A stretch of 64,000 nt of DNA from Rhodobacter xanthinilyticus (GCF_001856665.1 NZ_CP017781.1:1459501-1523500), one strand, 5' to 3'. Positions 23,623 to 32,646 are shown, counted from the first letter of the stretch. The notes: a model not told the origin generated them from the letters alone. Numbers and translations: made by a program.

Positions 23623-24282
23623 ATGCGGATCTTGCTGATCGAGGATGATACGGTTCTGGGCGCGGCGGTGCGCGACCAGATCGCGGCGGATGGCCAGACG
23701 GTCGATTGGGTGACGCGGCTTGATCTCGCGCGCGAGGCGATGGCGGGCACGGGCTATGACCTCGTGCTGCTCGATCTGATGCTGCCCGACGGGCGCGGGA
23801 TCGCGTTCCTGCGCGCGGTGCGCGCGCGCGGCGAGACGGTGCCGGTGATCATCCTGACCGCGCTCGACCAGATCTCGGACCGCATCGAGGGCTTGAACGC
23901 GGGCGCCGATGACTACCTCGTCAAACCCTTCGATCTGGCCGAGCTCTCGGCGCGGATCGGGGCCGTCGCGCGCCGCTATAGCGGCAACCCCAACCCCTTG
24001 ATCCATATCGAAGATCTCGAGATCGACCTGGCGCAGAAACGGGTTTCGCGGGGGGGCAAGGCGGTGAGCCTGACGGCGCGGGAATGGGCGCTTTTCGAGG
24101 CCTTCCTCTCCCGCCCGGGGCAGGTCTTCTCGCGCGCGCAGCTCGAGGACAAGCTCTACGCCTTCGACGCCGAGGTCGAGAGCAATGCGATCGAGGTCCA
24201 TATCAGCCGGTTGCGCAAGAAGCTCGGCGCGCGCGTGATCGCGACCGAACGCGGCCTTGGCTACCGGCTGGTGGCGCGGTGA
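23623..24282 (+). CDS. OmpR/QseB-type response regulator
   Basis: A 219-residue regulator. The receiver (1-118) has acidic pocket E7-D8-D9, acceptor Asp51 in DLVLLDLMLPDGRG and Lys in DDYLVKPFDLAEL. The winged-helix output (about 125-219) has LTAREWALFEAFLSRPGQVFSR, NAIEVHISRLRKKLG and TERGLGYRLVAR. It is followed by its kinase in a GTGA overlap. Direct repeats of GTCAG with 11-bp period upstream are the type of site bound by this family (PmrA/QseB boxes have the same spacing), so positive autoregulation is likely. Confidence 0.93.
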   Translation: MRILLIEDDTVLGAAVRDQIAADGQTVDWVTRLDLAREAMAGTGYDLVLLDLMLPDGRGIAFLRAVRARGETVPVIILTALDQISDRIEGLNAGADDYLVKPFDLAELSARIGAVARRYSGNPNPLIHIEDLEIDLAQKRVSRGGKAVSLTAREWALFEAFLSRPGQVFSRAQLEDKLYAFDAEVESNAIEVHISRLRKKLGARVIATERGLGYRLVAR

Positions 24283-25619
24283 GGCGGCTCACGAGCCTGC
24301 AGGCGCGGCTCGGGCTGACGCTCGGGGTTGCGCTGACCGCGCTTTGGCTCGCCGCCGGTTCGCTCACCGCGCTGATCTTGCGCGGCGAGATGAATCAGGT
24401 CTTCGACGCGGCGCTGAAGGAGACCTCGGACCGGATCTTGCCGCTCGCGGTGATCGACATCATCTCCCGCGCCGAGGCCGAGGAGCCCGGCGTGCAGCGC
24501 CTTGCCACCGCGCGCGAGGGGGATGAGTTCTTCACCTATATCCTGCGCGACGAGACCGGCGCGCTCTTGATGCAATCCCATAACGCCGAGCCCTCCGCCT
24601 TCCCCGCCTGGCAGGGTCCGGGCTTTTCCGAAGACGCAACCTACCGGTTTTACAGCGATTTTGCCCTGAAGGGCACGGTGCGGATCACCGTGGCGGAGCC
24701 GCTGGCGCATCGCGCCGAGGTCGCGCGCGAGATCCAGATGGGGCTCTTGGCGCCGCTTCTGCTCGTGCTGCCGCTCGCGCTCGCGGCGGTGGCGGTGGGC
24801 GTGCGGCTCTCGCTCGGCGCGGTGCGCCGCTTCCGCGCGGCGCTCAGCGCGCGGGGCCCGCGCGATTTCTCGCCCTTGCCCGAGGCCGGGCTGCCCGCCG
24901 AGATCGCGCCGCTCGCCTCCGCGCTCAACGGCGTGCTCGCCCGCCTCGAGGCCGCCTTCGCGGCCGAGCGCAGCTTTGCCGCGAACGCCGCGCATGAGCT
25001 GCGCACGCCGCTCGCCGGCGCGATCGCCCAGGCCCAGCGGCTGCGCGCCGAGACCGCCGACCCCGCCGCCGCGGCCCGCGCGGGCGAGATCGAGGCCGTG
25101 CTCAAGCGCCTGACCCGGTTCGCCGAGCGCCTGATGCAGCTTGCCCGCGCCGAGGGCGGCCGGATCCGCCGCGCCGAGGCCGCCGATCTGCGCCCGGTGC
25201 TGCGGCTCGTGGCCGAGGATGTGGCGCGCGCGGGCGGGGAAGGGCGGGTCTCGCTCGATCTGCCCAGCGCGCCGGTGCGCGGCGATATCGACCCCGATGC
25301 GCTGGCGATCCTGACCCGAAATCTCCTGGAAAACGCGCTGCGCCATGGCGCCGAGGGGCGCCCGGTGGGCCTCACGCTCACCCCCGCGGGCGCGCTCAGC
25401 GTCACGAACGACGGCGCCCCCGTGCCGCCCGAGGTGCTCGCGCGCCTCACCACGCGGTTCGAGCGCGGCGCGGCCGAGGCCGAGGGCTCGGGCCTCGGCC
25501 TCGCCATCGTCGCCGCGATCGCCGAGGGCGCGGGCGGCGCGCTCACGCTCCGCTCGCCGATCCCGGGCGCCGCGGGCGGCTTTTGCGCCGAAGTGCGGCT
25601 GCCGGTTCAGCCCGGCTGA
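24279..25619 (+). CDS. Membrane sensor histidine kinase (QseC/PmrB-like)
   Basis: A 446-residue kinase from the GTG at 24279, which overlaps the regulator stop (GTGA). Membrane helices are at about 8-30 and 150-172, with a periplasmic domain of about 120 residues between (FDAALKETSDRILPLAV...FFTYILRDETGALL), the 2CSK-N-type sensor of QseC/TctE kinases. The H-box AANAAHELRTPLAG has His239 as acceptor, followed by an N-box LLENALRHGAEG and GSGLGLAIVAAIAEG. Periplasmic ligand is unknown. The divergent small PepSY protein is a candidate partner. Its stop overlaps by 13 bp the stop of the convergent M20 gene. Confidence 0.92.
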   Translation: MRRLTSLQARLGLTLGVALTALWLAAGSLTALILRGEMNQVFDAALKETSDRILPLAVIDIISRAEAEEPGVQRLATAREGDEFFTYILRDETGALLMQSHNAEPSAFPAWQGPGFSEDATYRFYSDFALKGTVRITVAEPLAHRAEVAREIQMGLLAPLLLVLPLALAAVAVGVRLSLGAVRRFRAALSARGPRDFSPLPEAGLPAEIAPLASALNGVLARLEAAFAAERSFAANAAHELRTPLAGAIAQAQRLRAETADPAAAARAGEIEAVLKRLTRFAERLMQLARAEGGRIRRAEAADLRPVLRLVAEDVARAGGEGRVSLDLPSAPVRGDIDPDALAILTRNLLENALRHGAEGRPVGLTLTPAGALSVTNDGAPVPPEVLARLTTRFERGAAEAEGSGLGLAIVAAIAEGAGGALTLRSPIPGAAGGFCAEVRLPVQPG

Positions 25620-26743
25620 GCGCCGACGAGCCGCGCCAGAACCGCCCCGCAAAGGGCAAGCTCCGCAACCTCGATCGATTCGTCGGGCTGGTGGCCGTCG
25701 TCCATCGTGCCCGGCCCGCAAACCACCGTCGGCAGCCCGAGCGCGGCAAAGGCCCCCGCCTCGGTGCCAAAGGCGATCGCGGTCGGGCGCGGGTCGGGGA
25801 GCGCGGCGAGGAGCGGCGCGAAGGCCGGGTGGGCGAGATCGGCGGCGAGCCCGGGGTAGCGCCCGGTCTCTTCCACCTCGAGCGCCGCGCGCGCCTCGGG
25901 CGCAAGGCGCGCGAGCATGCGCTCCAGGATCTCCTCCGGGGCCTCCTCAGCCAAGTGACGGATTTCAAAGAGAACGTCCGCGCTGTCGGGGACGATGTTG
26001 AGCGCCGAGCCGCCGCGCATCACGCCTGCGTGGATCGTCGAGGAGGGCGGCACCTGGCTCGGATCCTGCGCGCCCGCGGCGCTCAGATGGGCCTGTTCGG
26101 CGCGGATCGCGAGGATCAGCTCGGCCGCCGGATGCAGCGCGTTGCGAAACGCCGGCGCCGAGGCCGAATGCCCCGCCTCGCCGCGCGCGGTGGCGCGGTA
26201 GCTCACCTTGCCCTTGTGGGCGCGCGCGGGCCGCATCCGGCTCGGCTCGCCGACGATGACGAGATCGGGCCGCCCGAGCACCCGCGTCACATGCGGCGCG
26301 AGCTCGGCGATGCCGCGGCAGCCGACCTCCTCATCCCAGCTGAGCGCAAGCGCCACCCCCCGCGCGGGCGGCGCGGCGGCAAACCCCTCCGCGAGCGCCA
26401 GAACCACCGCCAGAAACCCCTTCATATCGGTCGTGCCACGGCCATGGACGCGCCCGCCGCGCCGGGTGAGCGCAAAGGGCGCGAGGCTCCAGCTCTGGCC
26501 CGCGACCGGCACCACATCGCTATGGGCCGAGAGGAGCACACCCCCCTGCGGGCCGATCCGCGCGAGCAGCCCCGCCTTCGGCGCGCCCGCAGCGGCGATC
26601 TCGGTGACCGCAAAGCCGCAGGCCGCGAGATGGGCGCGGACATGGGCGATGAGCTCGAGATTGCTTTCGCTCGAGACCGTGGGGAAGGCCACGAGCGCCT
26701 CGAGATGGGCGAGGATCCGCGCGAGCGGCGGGGCAGGGGGCAT
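25607..26743 (-). CDS. M20-family deacylase, acetylornithine deacetylase (ArgE)-like
   Basis: The protein has 378 residues from the ATG at 26743 (GGAGAG upstream). It shows the M20 metal-site motifs: SAHSDVVP (first His/Asp), GRGTTDMKGFLAVVLA (bridging Asp) and LSWDEEVGCRGIAEL (catalytic Glu pair), then GEPSRMRPARAHKG and a C-terminal metal His region (FGTEAGAFAALGLPTVVCGPGTMDDGHQPDESI). This is the ArgE/DapE subfamily, cutting an N-acyl amino acid. It is the last gene of the minus-strand catabolic cluster and overlaps the flavoenzyme gene's end region closely (10-bp gap), so here it is probably catabolic rather than arginine biosynthetic. Confidence 0.86.
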   Translation of the reverse strand: MPPAPPLARILAHLEALVAFPTVSSESNLELIAHVRAHLAACGFAVTEIAAAGAPKAGLLARIGPQGGVLLSAHSDVVPVAGQSWSLAPFALTRRGGRVHGRGTTDMKGFLAVVLALAEGFAAAPPARGVALALSWDEEVGCRGIAELAPHVTRVLGRPDLVIVGEPSRMRPARAHKGKVSYRATARGEAGHSASAPAFRNALHPAAELILAIRAEQAHLSAAGAQDPSQVPPSSTIHAGVMRGGSALNIVPDSADVLFEIRHLAEEAPEEILERMLARLAPEARAALEVEETGRYPGLAADLAHPAFAPLLAALPDPRPTAIAFGTEAGAFAALGLPTVVCGPGTMDDGHQPDESIEVAELALCGAVLARLVGAQPG

Positions 26744-26753
26744 CACTCTCTCC

Positions 26754-28817
26754 TCAGGCAAGCGCGGTCACCTCGCGCCGGAAGGGCAGCGCGTCGCCAA
26801 TATCGGGCGTATCGAGCTCGCGCGCATAGCGGTGGCCCGCATAGGTCGCCCAGGCGATCGGCCCCGGCGCGGCGGCGTCGCCGATCCGCTTGACCGAGGC
26901 GATCCCGGCCTCGGCCCACTCCGCCGCGCGCGCCTTAAGCTCTTGATAAAGCATATCGTCCGAGACGCGCGAGGTGACGAGCACCACCGCCTCGGCGCCC
27001 CGCTCCGCCCGCGCGCCGGTATAGACGCATTCGGTCACCACCCCGCCCGCGGTGATCTCGGCAACCGAGGTGTTGAGCACGATCGTCACCCCCGCTGCGA
27101 CGAGCCGGCGATGGATCGCGCCCTGTTCGAGCGTGTTGAGCGTCCAATCCGAGACATGGGCCGAGGGGGTGATCAGCGTCACCCGGGCGCCTGCCTGCGC
27201 CAGCGCCTCGGCGATCACCCCGCCCATGTAATAATGGTCGTCGTCGAAAAGCACGACCTCGCCCGCGGGCAGGCGCCCGGCCATGATGTCATCGGGGGTG
27301 AAGACCGCCATCCCGGCCGCGATCGGCATCGCCAGGACATGCGCCCGCGCCACGCCATCGGCCCGCCAATGCGACCCGGTCGCGAGGCAGACATGCTCGA
27401 AGCCGAATTCGAGGATCTCCGCCGCGCTCAGCCGGCTCTCGAAATAGGTCTCGACATTGGCGCTCTGGCCGAGCTGATACGCGCGGTAATCGGCGACCCG
27501 CCCCCAGGCCGAGAGCCCGGGCAGGAGCCGCTCGCGCGCGACGCGCCCCCCAAGGGTTGTGGCTGCCTCCGCCAGAGCCACATCATAGCCGCGAAGCGAA
27601 AGCCCCCGCGCCGCCTCGAGCCCCGCCGGCCCCGCGCCCACGATCAGCACCTTCTCGCTCGGCCCCTTCGCGTTCATCCGTTCCGGGTGCCAGCCCTTGC
27701 GCCATTCCTCCATGAAGGTCGGGTTCTGCGTGCAGCGCGAAATCGACATCGTCATGTCGCCGGTGATGCAGATATTGCAGCCGATACACTCGCGGATGTC
27801 CTCGATCCGGCCCTCCGCGATCTTTCTGGGCAGGAACGGATCGGCGATCGAGGGCCGCGCGCAGCCGATGAAATCGAGCACGCCTTGCCGCACGAGCCGC
27901 GCCATCACATCGGGCGAGGTGAAGCGCCCGACGCCCACGACGGGGCGCGAGGTCAGATCGCGGATGCCGCGCACCAGGCTCTCCTGCGCGGCCTCGTCCT
28001 TGAACCGCGAGGGGCCCGAGCACTCCTCCCAGCTGCCCTGCGCGAGATCCCACAGATCGGGCAGATCGGCGTTCATCTCGACGAACTCGCGCAGCTCGGC
28101 GTTGGAAAACCCAAGCGCGCCAATGGTTTCGTCGAGGCTGACCCGCAGCGAGAGCGCCATCCGGTCGCCCACCGCCTCGCGGATATCGGCCACCACCTCG
28201 TTGACGAACCGCGCCCGGTTCTCGAGGCTGCCGCCATATTCGTCGCTCCGCTGGTTGGTCGCGCGGCTGAGAAAATGTTGAAAGATCCCAAAGCCATGCG
28301 CGCCATATAGGCAGATCAGGTCGAAGCCCGCGCGCTCCGAGCGGCGCGCGGCGTTCACGAACCAGCGCCGCAGGTTGCGGATATCGGTCTTGTCCATCGC
28401 GCGCGCCTGCACCGGGTCGTTGGTGAAGGTGCGAATGGGCAGCGCGGTGGGCGCGAGCGGCACCTCCTTGGTATAGAGGTTCGGCCCGTTGATGCCGGAA
28501 TAGGCGAGCTGGATACCGGCCAGCGCGCCGTGGCTCTTCATCGCCTCCGACATCCGGTTGAGCGCGGGAATATCCGCGTCATCCCAAAGCCGCAGTTCGA
28601 TGAACGGGGTGATCTCCGAGCTGTGGTGCATCTCGGTCTGTTCGGTGAAGATCACCCCCCAGCCGCCCTCGGCCTTCACCCCGCGCATCGCCGCCACCGC
28701 CGAAGGGTCGCGATAGCCGCCGCCGTTGCAATGGGGCACCTGATAGAAGCGGTTCTTGGCGGTCAGCGGCCCGATGCGGACCGGCTCGAACAGGATTTGA
28801 TAGGGATCGGGCGGCAT
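26754..28817 (-). CDS. TMADH/DgcA-like iron-sulfur flavoprotein dehydrogenase
   Basis: A 687-residue enzyme of the trimethylamine-dehydrogenase / 2,4-dienoyl-CoA-reductase group. Residues 1-330 form an FMN TIM barrel (LTAKNRFYQVPHCNGGGYRDP, GIQLAYSGINGP, RSDEYGGSLENRARF). A [4Fe-4S] motif C-x2-C-x2-C-x11-C follows (Cys344, 347, 350, 362), then a C-terminal dinucleotide-binding half starting VLIVGAGPAGLEAARGL. Relatives oxidatively demethylate N-methylated amines or betaines such as dimethylglycine, or reduce enoyl substrates. The substrate is not determined here. A LysR box (28925-28939) lies 108 bp upstream. Confidence 0.87.
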   Translation of the reverse strand: MPPDPYQILFEPVRIGPLTAKNRFYQVPHCNGGGYRDPSAVAAMRGVKAEGGWGVIFTEQTEMHHSSEITPFIELRLWDDADIPALNRMSEAMKSHGALAGIQLAYSGINGPNLYTKEVPLAPTALPIRTFTNDPVQARAMDKTDIRNLRRWFVNAARRSERAGFDLICLYGAHGFGIFQHFLSRATNQRSDEYGGSLENRARFVNEVVADIREAVGDRMALSLRVSLDETIGALGFSNAELREFVEMNADLPDLWDLAQGSWEECSGPSRFKDEAAQESLVRGIRDLTSRPVVGVGRFTSPDVMARLVRQGVLDFIGCARPSIADPFLPRKIAEGRIEDIRECIGCNICITGDMTMSISRCTQNPTFMEEWRKGWHPERMNAKGPSEKVLIVGAGPAGLEAARGLSLRGYDVALAEAATTLGGRVARERLLPGLSAWGRVADYRAYQLGQSANVETYFESRLSAAEILEFGFEHVCLATGSHWRADGVARAHVLAMPIAAGMAVFTPDDIMAGRLPAGEVVLFDDDHYYMGGVIAEALAQAGARVTLITPSAHVSDWTLNTLEQGAIHRRLVAAGVTIVLNTSVAEITAGGVVTECVYTGARAERGAEAVVLVTSRVSDDMLYQELKARAAEWAEAGIASVKRIGDAAAPGPIAWATYAGHRYARELDTPDIGDALPFRREVTALA

Positions 28818-28924
28818 GTGACACTCCTTGGGCGCCCGTTCGGGCCCGGGCGGGGCGGGGGCGGGCTGGCCCGATCCTCCGGGGTTCGGGGCGGGCGGTA
28901 AAGAACCCGATGCGAAAGCCTGAC

Positions 28925-28939
28925 TTAGGTTTTTCCTAA
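28925..28939. promoter_or_regulatory. LysR-type box upstream of the TMADH-like gene
   Basis: TTAG-GTTTTTC-CTAA, an inverted repeat containing the LysR T-N11-A core. It lies directly after the lysR stop and 108 bp before the start of the flavoenzyme gene. Identical half-sites and spacing occur at 29914 and 35432. Confidence 0.72.
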
Positions 28940-29890
28940 TCAGACATCGCGCTGCACGCCCTGGTGCAGCTGCAACCCCGGGGCGCGGGCGGGGGTGATC
29001 TCGCGCCGCGCGTGCTCGACAAAGGCCCGGATCGTCGAGGAGGCGCGCGCCCCTTCGGTCATCATCAGCCCGAGTTTCAACGGCCGCACCGGCCCGGTCA
29101 GCGGCACGAATTTCAGCCGCCGCCCATCGGGCGCAAGATCGGTGACGGGGCGGATATTGGCCAGCGAATAACCAAAGCCATTGGCCACCAGAGCCCGCAT
29201 CACCGCCATGTCGCGGGTGCGCTCGGCGATCCTGGGCGCCGCGCCCGCTTTGTTGAAAAAGGACAAGAAATACTCCGCAGACATCGGCAAATCGAGCAAG
29301 ATCATCGGATAATCGACAAGTTCGCTCGCCGAGAGCGCGGCGCGATGGGCGAGATCATGGGTCTCGCCAAGCAGCACGAAGGGCGGCAGATCAAGGAGCG
29401 GCACGAAGCTCAGATCGGGCGGCAGGTTGAGATCATAGCTCAGCGCGATATCGAACCGCGCCGCCCGCAGCCCCTCGAAAAGCTCGGCCTGATCGCGCTC
29501 GAATTGCCGAAACCCCACCTCCGGGTGCAGATCGACAAAACTGCGCCGCAGCTGCGGCAAGACGATATGGGCAAAGCTCGAGAGGCACCCGACATTGAGC
29601 GGCCCGCGCACCTTGCCGGTGATGTCATTGGCCAGATCATGGAGCGCGCGCGCCTCGGCCAGCACCCGCCGCGCCTGCTCGATGAAGCGCGCGCCGCCCT
29701 GCGTCAGCGCGAGCCCATGGGCATGGCGGCGGATGAACAGCGGCAGCCCGAATTCCGCCTCGAGCTGGGCGATGGCGGCCGAGATCGAGGGCGAGGAGAC
29801 ATTGACCTTCTCCGCCGCCAGCGCGATCGAGCCACATTCCCCCACCGCCACGAAATATTCGAGCTGTCGCAGCGTGATGCGTAAGGCCAT
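28940..29890 (-). CDS. LysR-family regulator of the catabolic cluster
   Basis: A 316-residue LTTR. The N-terminal HTH occupies about residues 5-65 (ITLRQLEYFVAVGECGSIALAAEKVNVSSPSISAAIAQLE), followed by a periplasmic-binding-like effector domain (about 92-300). It is transcribed in the same direction as its neighbours rather than divergently. Three TTAG-N7-CTAA boxes, upstream of lysR itself, of the TMADH-like gene and of the HpaB-like gene, suggest that it controls itself and the cluster. The inducer is unknown, presumably a pathway intermediate. Confidence 0.9.
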   Translation of the reverse strand: MALRITLRQLEYFVAVGECGSIALAAEKVNVSSPSISAAIAQLEAEFGLPLFIRRHAHGLALTQGGARFIEQARRVLAEARALHDLANDITGKVRGPLNVGCLSSFAHIVLPQLRRSFVDLHPEVGFRQFERDQAELFEGLRAARFDIALSYDLNLPPDLSFVPLLDLPPFVLLGETHDLAHRAALSASELVDYPMILLDLPMSAEYFLSFFNKAGAAPRIAERTRDMAVMRALVANGFGYSLANIRPVTDLAPDGRRLKFVPLTGPVRPLKLGLMMTEGARASSTIRAFVEHARREITPARAPGLQLHQGVQRDV

Positions 29891-29913
29891 GACTCAGCCG
29901 ATCCTGTCTCGCG

Positions 29914-29928
29914 TTAGCCTCTCCCTAA
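29914..29928. promoter_or_regulatory. LysR-type box upstream of lysR (autoregulation)
   Basis: TTAG-CCTCTCC-CTAA, 23 bp upstream of the lysR ATG. Same half-sites and 7-bp spacing as the boxes at 28925 and 35432. Placement close to the start is typical of LTTR self-repression. Confidence 0.68.
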
Positions 29929-29956
29929 GCCACCCTGCGCCCGCCCCGGACCGCCG

Positions 29957-31440
29957 TCAATAGGCGATCCAGGTGGTCTTCAGCGCGGTATATTTGTCGA
30001 AGGAATGCAGCGACAGGTCGCGCCCGAAGCCCGATTGCTTCATCCCCCCGAAGGGCGTCATCGCCGAAAGCGCATCGACCGTGTTGACCGAGACCGTGCC
30101 CGCGACGAGCGCCTCCGAAACCGCCATCGCGCGGCTGAGATCCTTCGTCCAGACCGAAGCGGCGAGCCCGTAAACCGTGTCATTGGCGAGAGAAATCGCC
30201 TCCGCCTCGTCGCGGAAGGTCTGGATCGCGAGCACCGGGCCAAAGATCTCCTCGCGCGCGATCCGCGCCGCGCGCGGCACATCGGCGAAGATCGTGGGCT
30301 CGATGAAGGCGTCCGAGCCGCCGATCGTGAGCCGCTCGCCCCCCGCCACGAGCCGGCTCGACTGCCGCCCCGAGGCGATGAACCCCGCCACCCGCTCGGC
30401 GTGCCGCGCATCGACCATCGCACCCATTTTCGTGGCCGGGTCGAGCGGGTTGCCGGGCCGGATCGCCGCGGCGCGCAGGCGCATCCGCTCGATCATCTCC
30501 TCGGCGATGCTCTCGTGCACCAGCATCCGCGAATTGGCCGAACAGACCTCGCCCTGGTTGAAGAAGATCCCGAAGGCGGCCTTGTCGGCGGCGGCCTCGA
30601 GATCGGCATCGGCAAAGATCAGGTTCGGGCTCTTGCCGCCGGTCTCGAGCCAGACCTGCTTCATGTTGCTCTCGCCCGCATAGCGCTGGAACATCTTGCC
30701 GACCTCGGTCGAGCCGGTGAAGACGAGGCAATCGACATCCCCATGCCGCCCGAGCGCCTGACCTGCCTCCTCGCCATAGCCCGGCACGACATTCAACACG
30801 CCATCAGGCAGCCCGGCCTCGGCGGCAAGCTCCGCGAGCCGCAGCGCCGACAGCGGCGATTGCTCGGCCGGTTTCAAGACCACCGAATTCCCCGCCGCAA
30901 GCGCCGGCGCGAGCTTCCAGGTCGCCATGTCGAGCGGGAAATTCCACGGCACAACCGCCCCCACGACCCCCAGCGGCACGCGCCGCACAAGCGCCAGATC
31001 GCGCCCCCCGTCGGTGCCACCTCGTCATAAAGCTTGTCGATCGCCTCGGCATGCCATTGGAAGAAATGCGCCGAGCCGGGCACATCGACCGTCACCGTCT
31101 CCGAGATCGGCTTGCCCATGTCGAGCGTATCAAGCAGCGCAAATTCCTCGAGATTTTCGCGCAAAAGCGCGGCGAGGCGCAACAGAACCTCCTTGCGCGC
31201 GCCCGGCGTCCGGCGCGACCAGCGCCCGTCCTCGAAGGCCGCCCGCGCCGCCCGGACCGCGCGGTCGATATCCTCCGCCCCCCCGCGCGCAAGATCGCTC
31301 AGAACCGCCCCCGTCGCCGGGTTCACGCTCTCGAACCGCCCCCCCGCGGCCGCGGGCACGAACCGCCCGTCGATCCAGCAGTCCGTGCGGAAGCTCAGCG
31401 CCGCGGCGCGCGCGGCATAATGCGACAGGCTTTGCATCAT
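29957..31440 (-). pseudogene. PuuC-like aldehyde dehydrogenase, frameshifted
   Basis: Two overlapping frames together encode one ALDH of about 494 residues. The N-terminal part (31440 to about 31010) has TDCWIDGRFVP, NPATGAVLSDLARG and EAIDKLYDEVAPTG. The C-terminal part resumes at RDLALVRRVPLGVVGAVVPWNFPLD and includes WLETGGKSPN (Glu), FFNQGEVCSANSRM (catalytic Cys) and PFGGMKQSGFGRD. The break is in a run of six C on the plus strand (31004-31009); one more base restores the frame. Similarity throughout is to gamma-glutamyl-gamma-aminobutyraldehyde dehydrogenase (PuuC). It may be a recent mutation or a homopolymer sequencing error. It overlaps the DUF1028 gene by 4 bp. Confidence 0.85.
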
Positions 31441-32114
31441 TCGTCCCCCGGAACGCCATAAGAGGGCGCCGCCGCCGGGGCGAGCGCACGCGTCACATAA
31501 TCCCCGGCCTGCGGCGCATAGACCTCCCAGGCCCGGCCCAGCGCCGCAATCGGGCAGCCCTCGTCGAGCCAGTCGATGCGCAACTCGGCCCAGGGCCAGG
31601 CCTGCTCGGCGACGATCAACATCCCCGCCGAGCGCACCGGCCCCGCCTCACCGCCAAGCGCCAGCCCCGCCCGCATCGCCGCCATCAAACGGTCGCCGAG
31701 CGCCCCGCCCGTGGCCTCGAACGCCGCCACCATCGCCGCCGGAACCCCGGGGTCGGCCAGCAAATTCCCCGCCGCCACACAATCGCGCCCCATCGCCTCG
31801 CCCACGACGCCGAGCGCAAAGCCCCCCGAATGGATCGCCACGCCCCCCGCGCCATCAATCGCCAGCAATTGCCGGTAATCGGCAAAGCGATCGGCCGCCA
31901 CCGCCGCCGCCACCGCCGCCGCGGCCGCCGCCCCCCCGGCCATTTCGCCCAGCATCACCGGCCCGAGCCCCGGGTTCGTCACATTCTGGCTCGCCGCCGC
32001 CCCCACGCCCGCCCGCGCAAAGGCACAGCGCGCCGCCACCGCCGGCGAGGACGACGAAATCGCCACCCCGAACTGCCCCGTTTGCGCACATCGCGCCACG
32101 ATCGAAAACGTCAT
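31437..32114 (-). CDS. DUF1028 (Ntn-hydrolase-like) protein
   Basis: A 225-residue protein beginning MTFSIVARCAQTGQFGVAISSSSPAVAARCAFARAGVGAAASQN, the hallmark of DUF1028, whose fold is related to Ntn hydrolases and which includes FHD-like putative peptidases/amidases. It retains DCVAAGNLL and the Ala-rich middle. The family often sits with amino-acid or RidA genes in catabolic operons. Here it lies between ridA and the ALDH, with the ALDH ATG overlapping its stop. The substrate is unknown; an amide-bond hydrolase is the likely activity. Confidence 0.85.
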   Translation of the reverse strand: MTFSIVARCAQTGQFGVAISSSSPAVAARCAFARAGVGAAASQNVTNPGLGPVMLGEMAGGAAAAAAVAAAVAADRFADYRQLLAIDGAGGVAIHSGGFALGVVGEAMGRDCVAAGNLLADPGVPAAMVAAFEATGGALGDRLMAAMRAGLALGGEAGPVRSAGMLIVAEQAWPWAELRIDWLDEGCPIAALGRAWEVYAPQAGDYVTRALAPAAAPSYGVPGDE

Positions 32115-32131
32115 CCCGCTCGCCCCTTGCC

Positions 32132-32214
32132 CTTCATCTTGCCAAAAATATCCCGGGGGGCCCGGGGGGCTGGCCCCCCGGACCTCGCCCCCCGACCTCG
32201 CCCCCCGGACCTCG
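32132..32214 (-). terminator. Terminator and small tandem repeat between ridA and the DUF1028 gene
   Basis: A perfect 8-bp hairpin (CCGGGGGG-CTGG-CCCCCCGG, 32162-32181) is followed on the minus strand by a second G/C run and GATATTTTTGGCAAGATG (32150-32133). Upstream of it are three tandem copies of a 13-14 bp unit, CCCCCCG(G)ACCTCG (32174-32214). This should end most ridA transcripts, leaving DUF1028-ALDH at lower expression. Confidence 0.65.
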
Positions 32215-32220
32215 CCACAC

Positions 32221-32634
32221 TCAATCCGGGATCACCGCCGTCGCATCGATCTCCACCAGCCACGAGGGCCGCGCCAGACAGCTCACCACCACCCCCGTCG
32301 AAACCGGATGCACGCCCTTGATATATTCCCCCATCACCCGATAGACCGCCTCGCGGTGGCGCACATCGGTCAGATAGACGACGACCTTCACCAGATGCTC
32401 CATCGTGCCACCCGCCTCCTCGATCAGCTGGCGGATGTTCTGCATCACCTTGTGGGTCTGCTCGGTCGGGTCGAAACTGCCAATATCGGCCGCGGTATCA
32501 AGGTCTTGCGGGCACTGGCCGCGCAGAAAGACCATCGTGCCGCGCGCGACGACCGCCTGGCACAGATCATTGTCGAGCTTCTGCTCGGGGTAGGTGTCGC
32601 GGGTGTTGAACGGGCGGATACGTTTGTGCGCCAT
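32221..32634 (-). CDS. ridA: RidA-family protein (enamine/imine deaminase)
   Basis: A 137-residue cytoplasmic protein of the RidA/YjgF/Rid family. Landmarks are VVARGTMVFLRGQCPQDLDT, DPTEQTHKVMQNIRQLIEEAGGTMEHLVKVVVYLTDVRHREAVYRVMGEYI and the end ISCLARPSWLVEIDATAVI. The usual Arg of the archetype RidA (CPR near position 105) is replaced by VSCLARP, so it may be one of the Rid2-7 subgroups. In catabolic clusters these proteins hydrolyse imines or enamines, or aminoacrylate-like intermediates. It lies between the FAD monooxygenase and DUF1028 genes. Confidence 0.88.
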   Translation of the reverse strand: MAHKRIRPFNTRDTYPEQKLDNDLCQAVVARGTMVFLRGQCPQDLDTAADIGSFDPTEQTHKVMQNIRQLIEEAGGTMEHLVKVVVYLTDVRHREAVYRVMGEYIKGVHPVSTGVVVSCLARPSWLVEIDATAVIPD

Positions 32635-32646
32635 GATGTCCTCAGG

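Noticed and set aside
25607-25619. Possible frameshift fusing the kinase and the M20 gene
   Set aside because: The genes are convergent and their stops simply overlap by 13 bp. Both proteins have complete C-termini.
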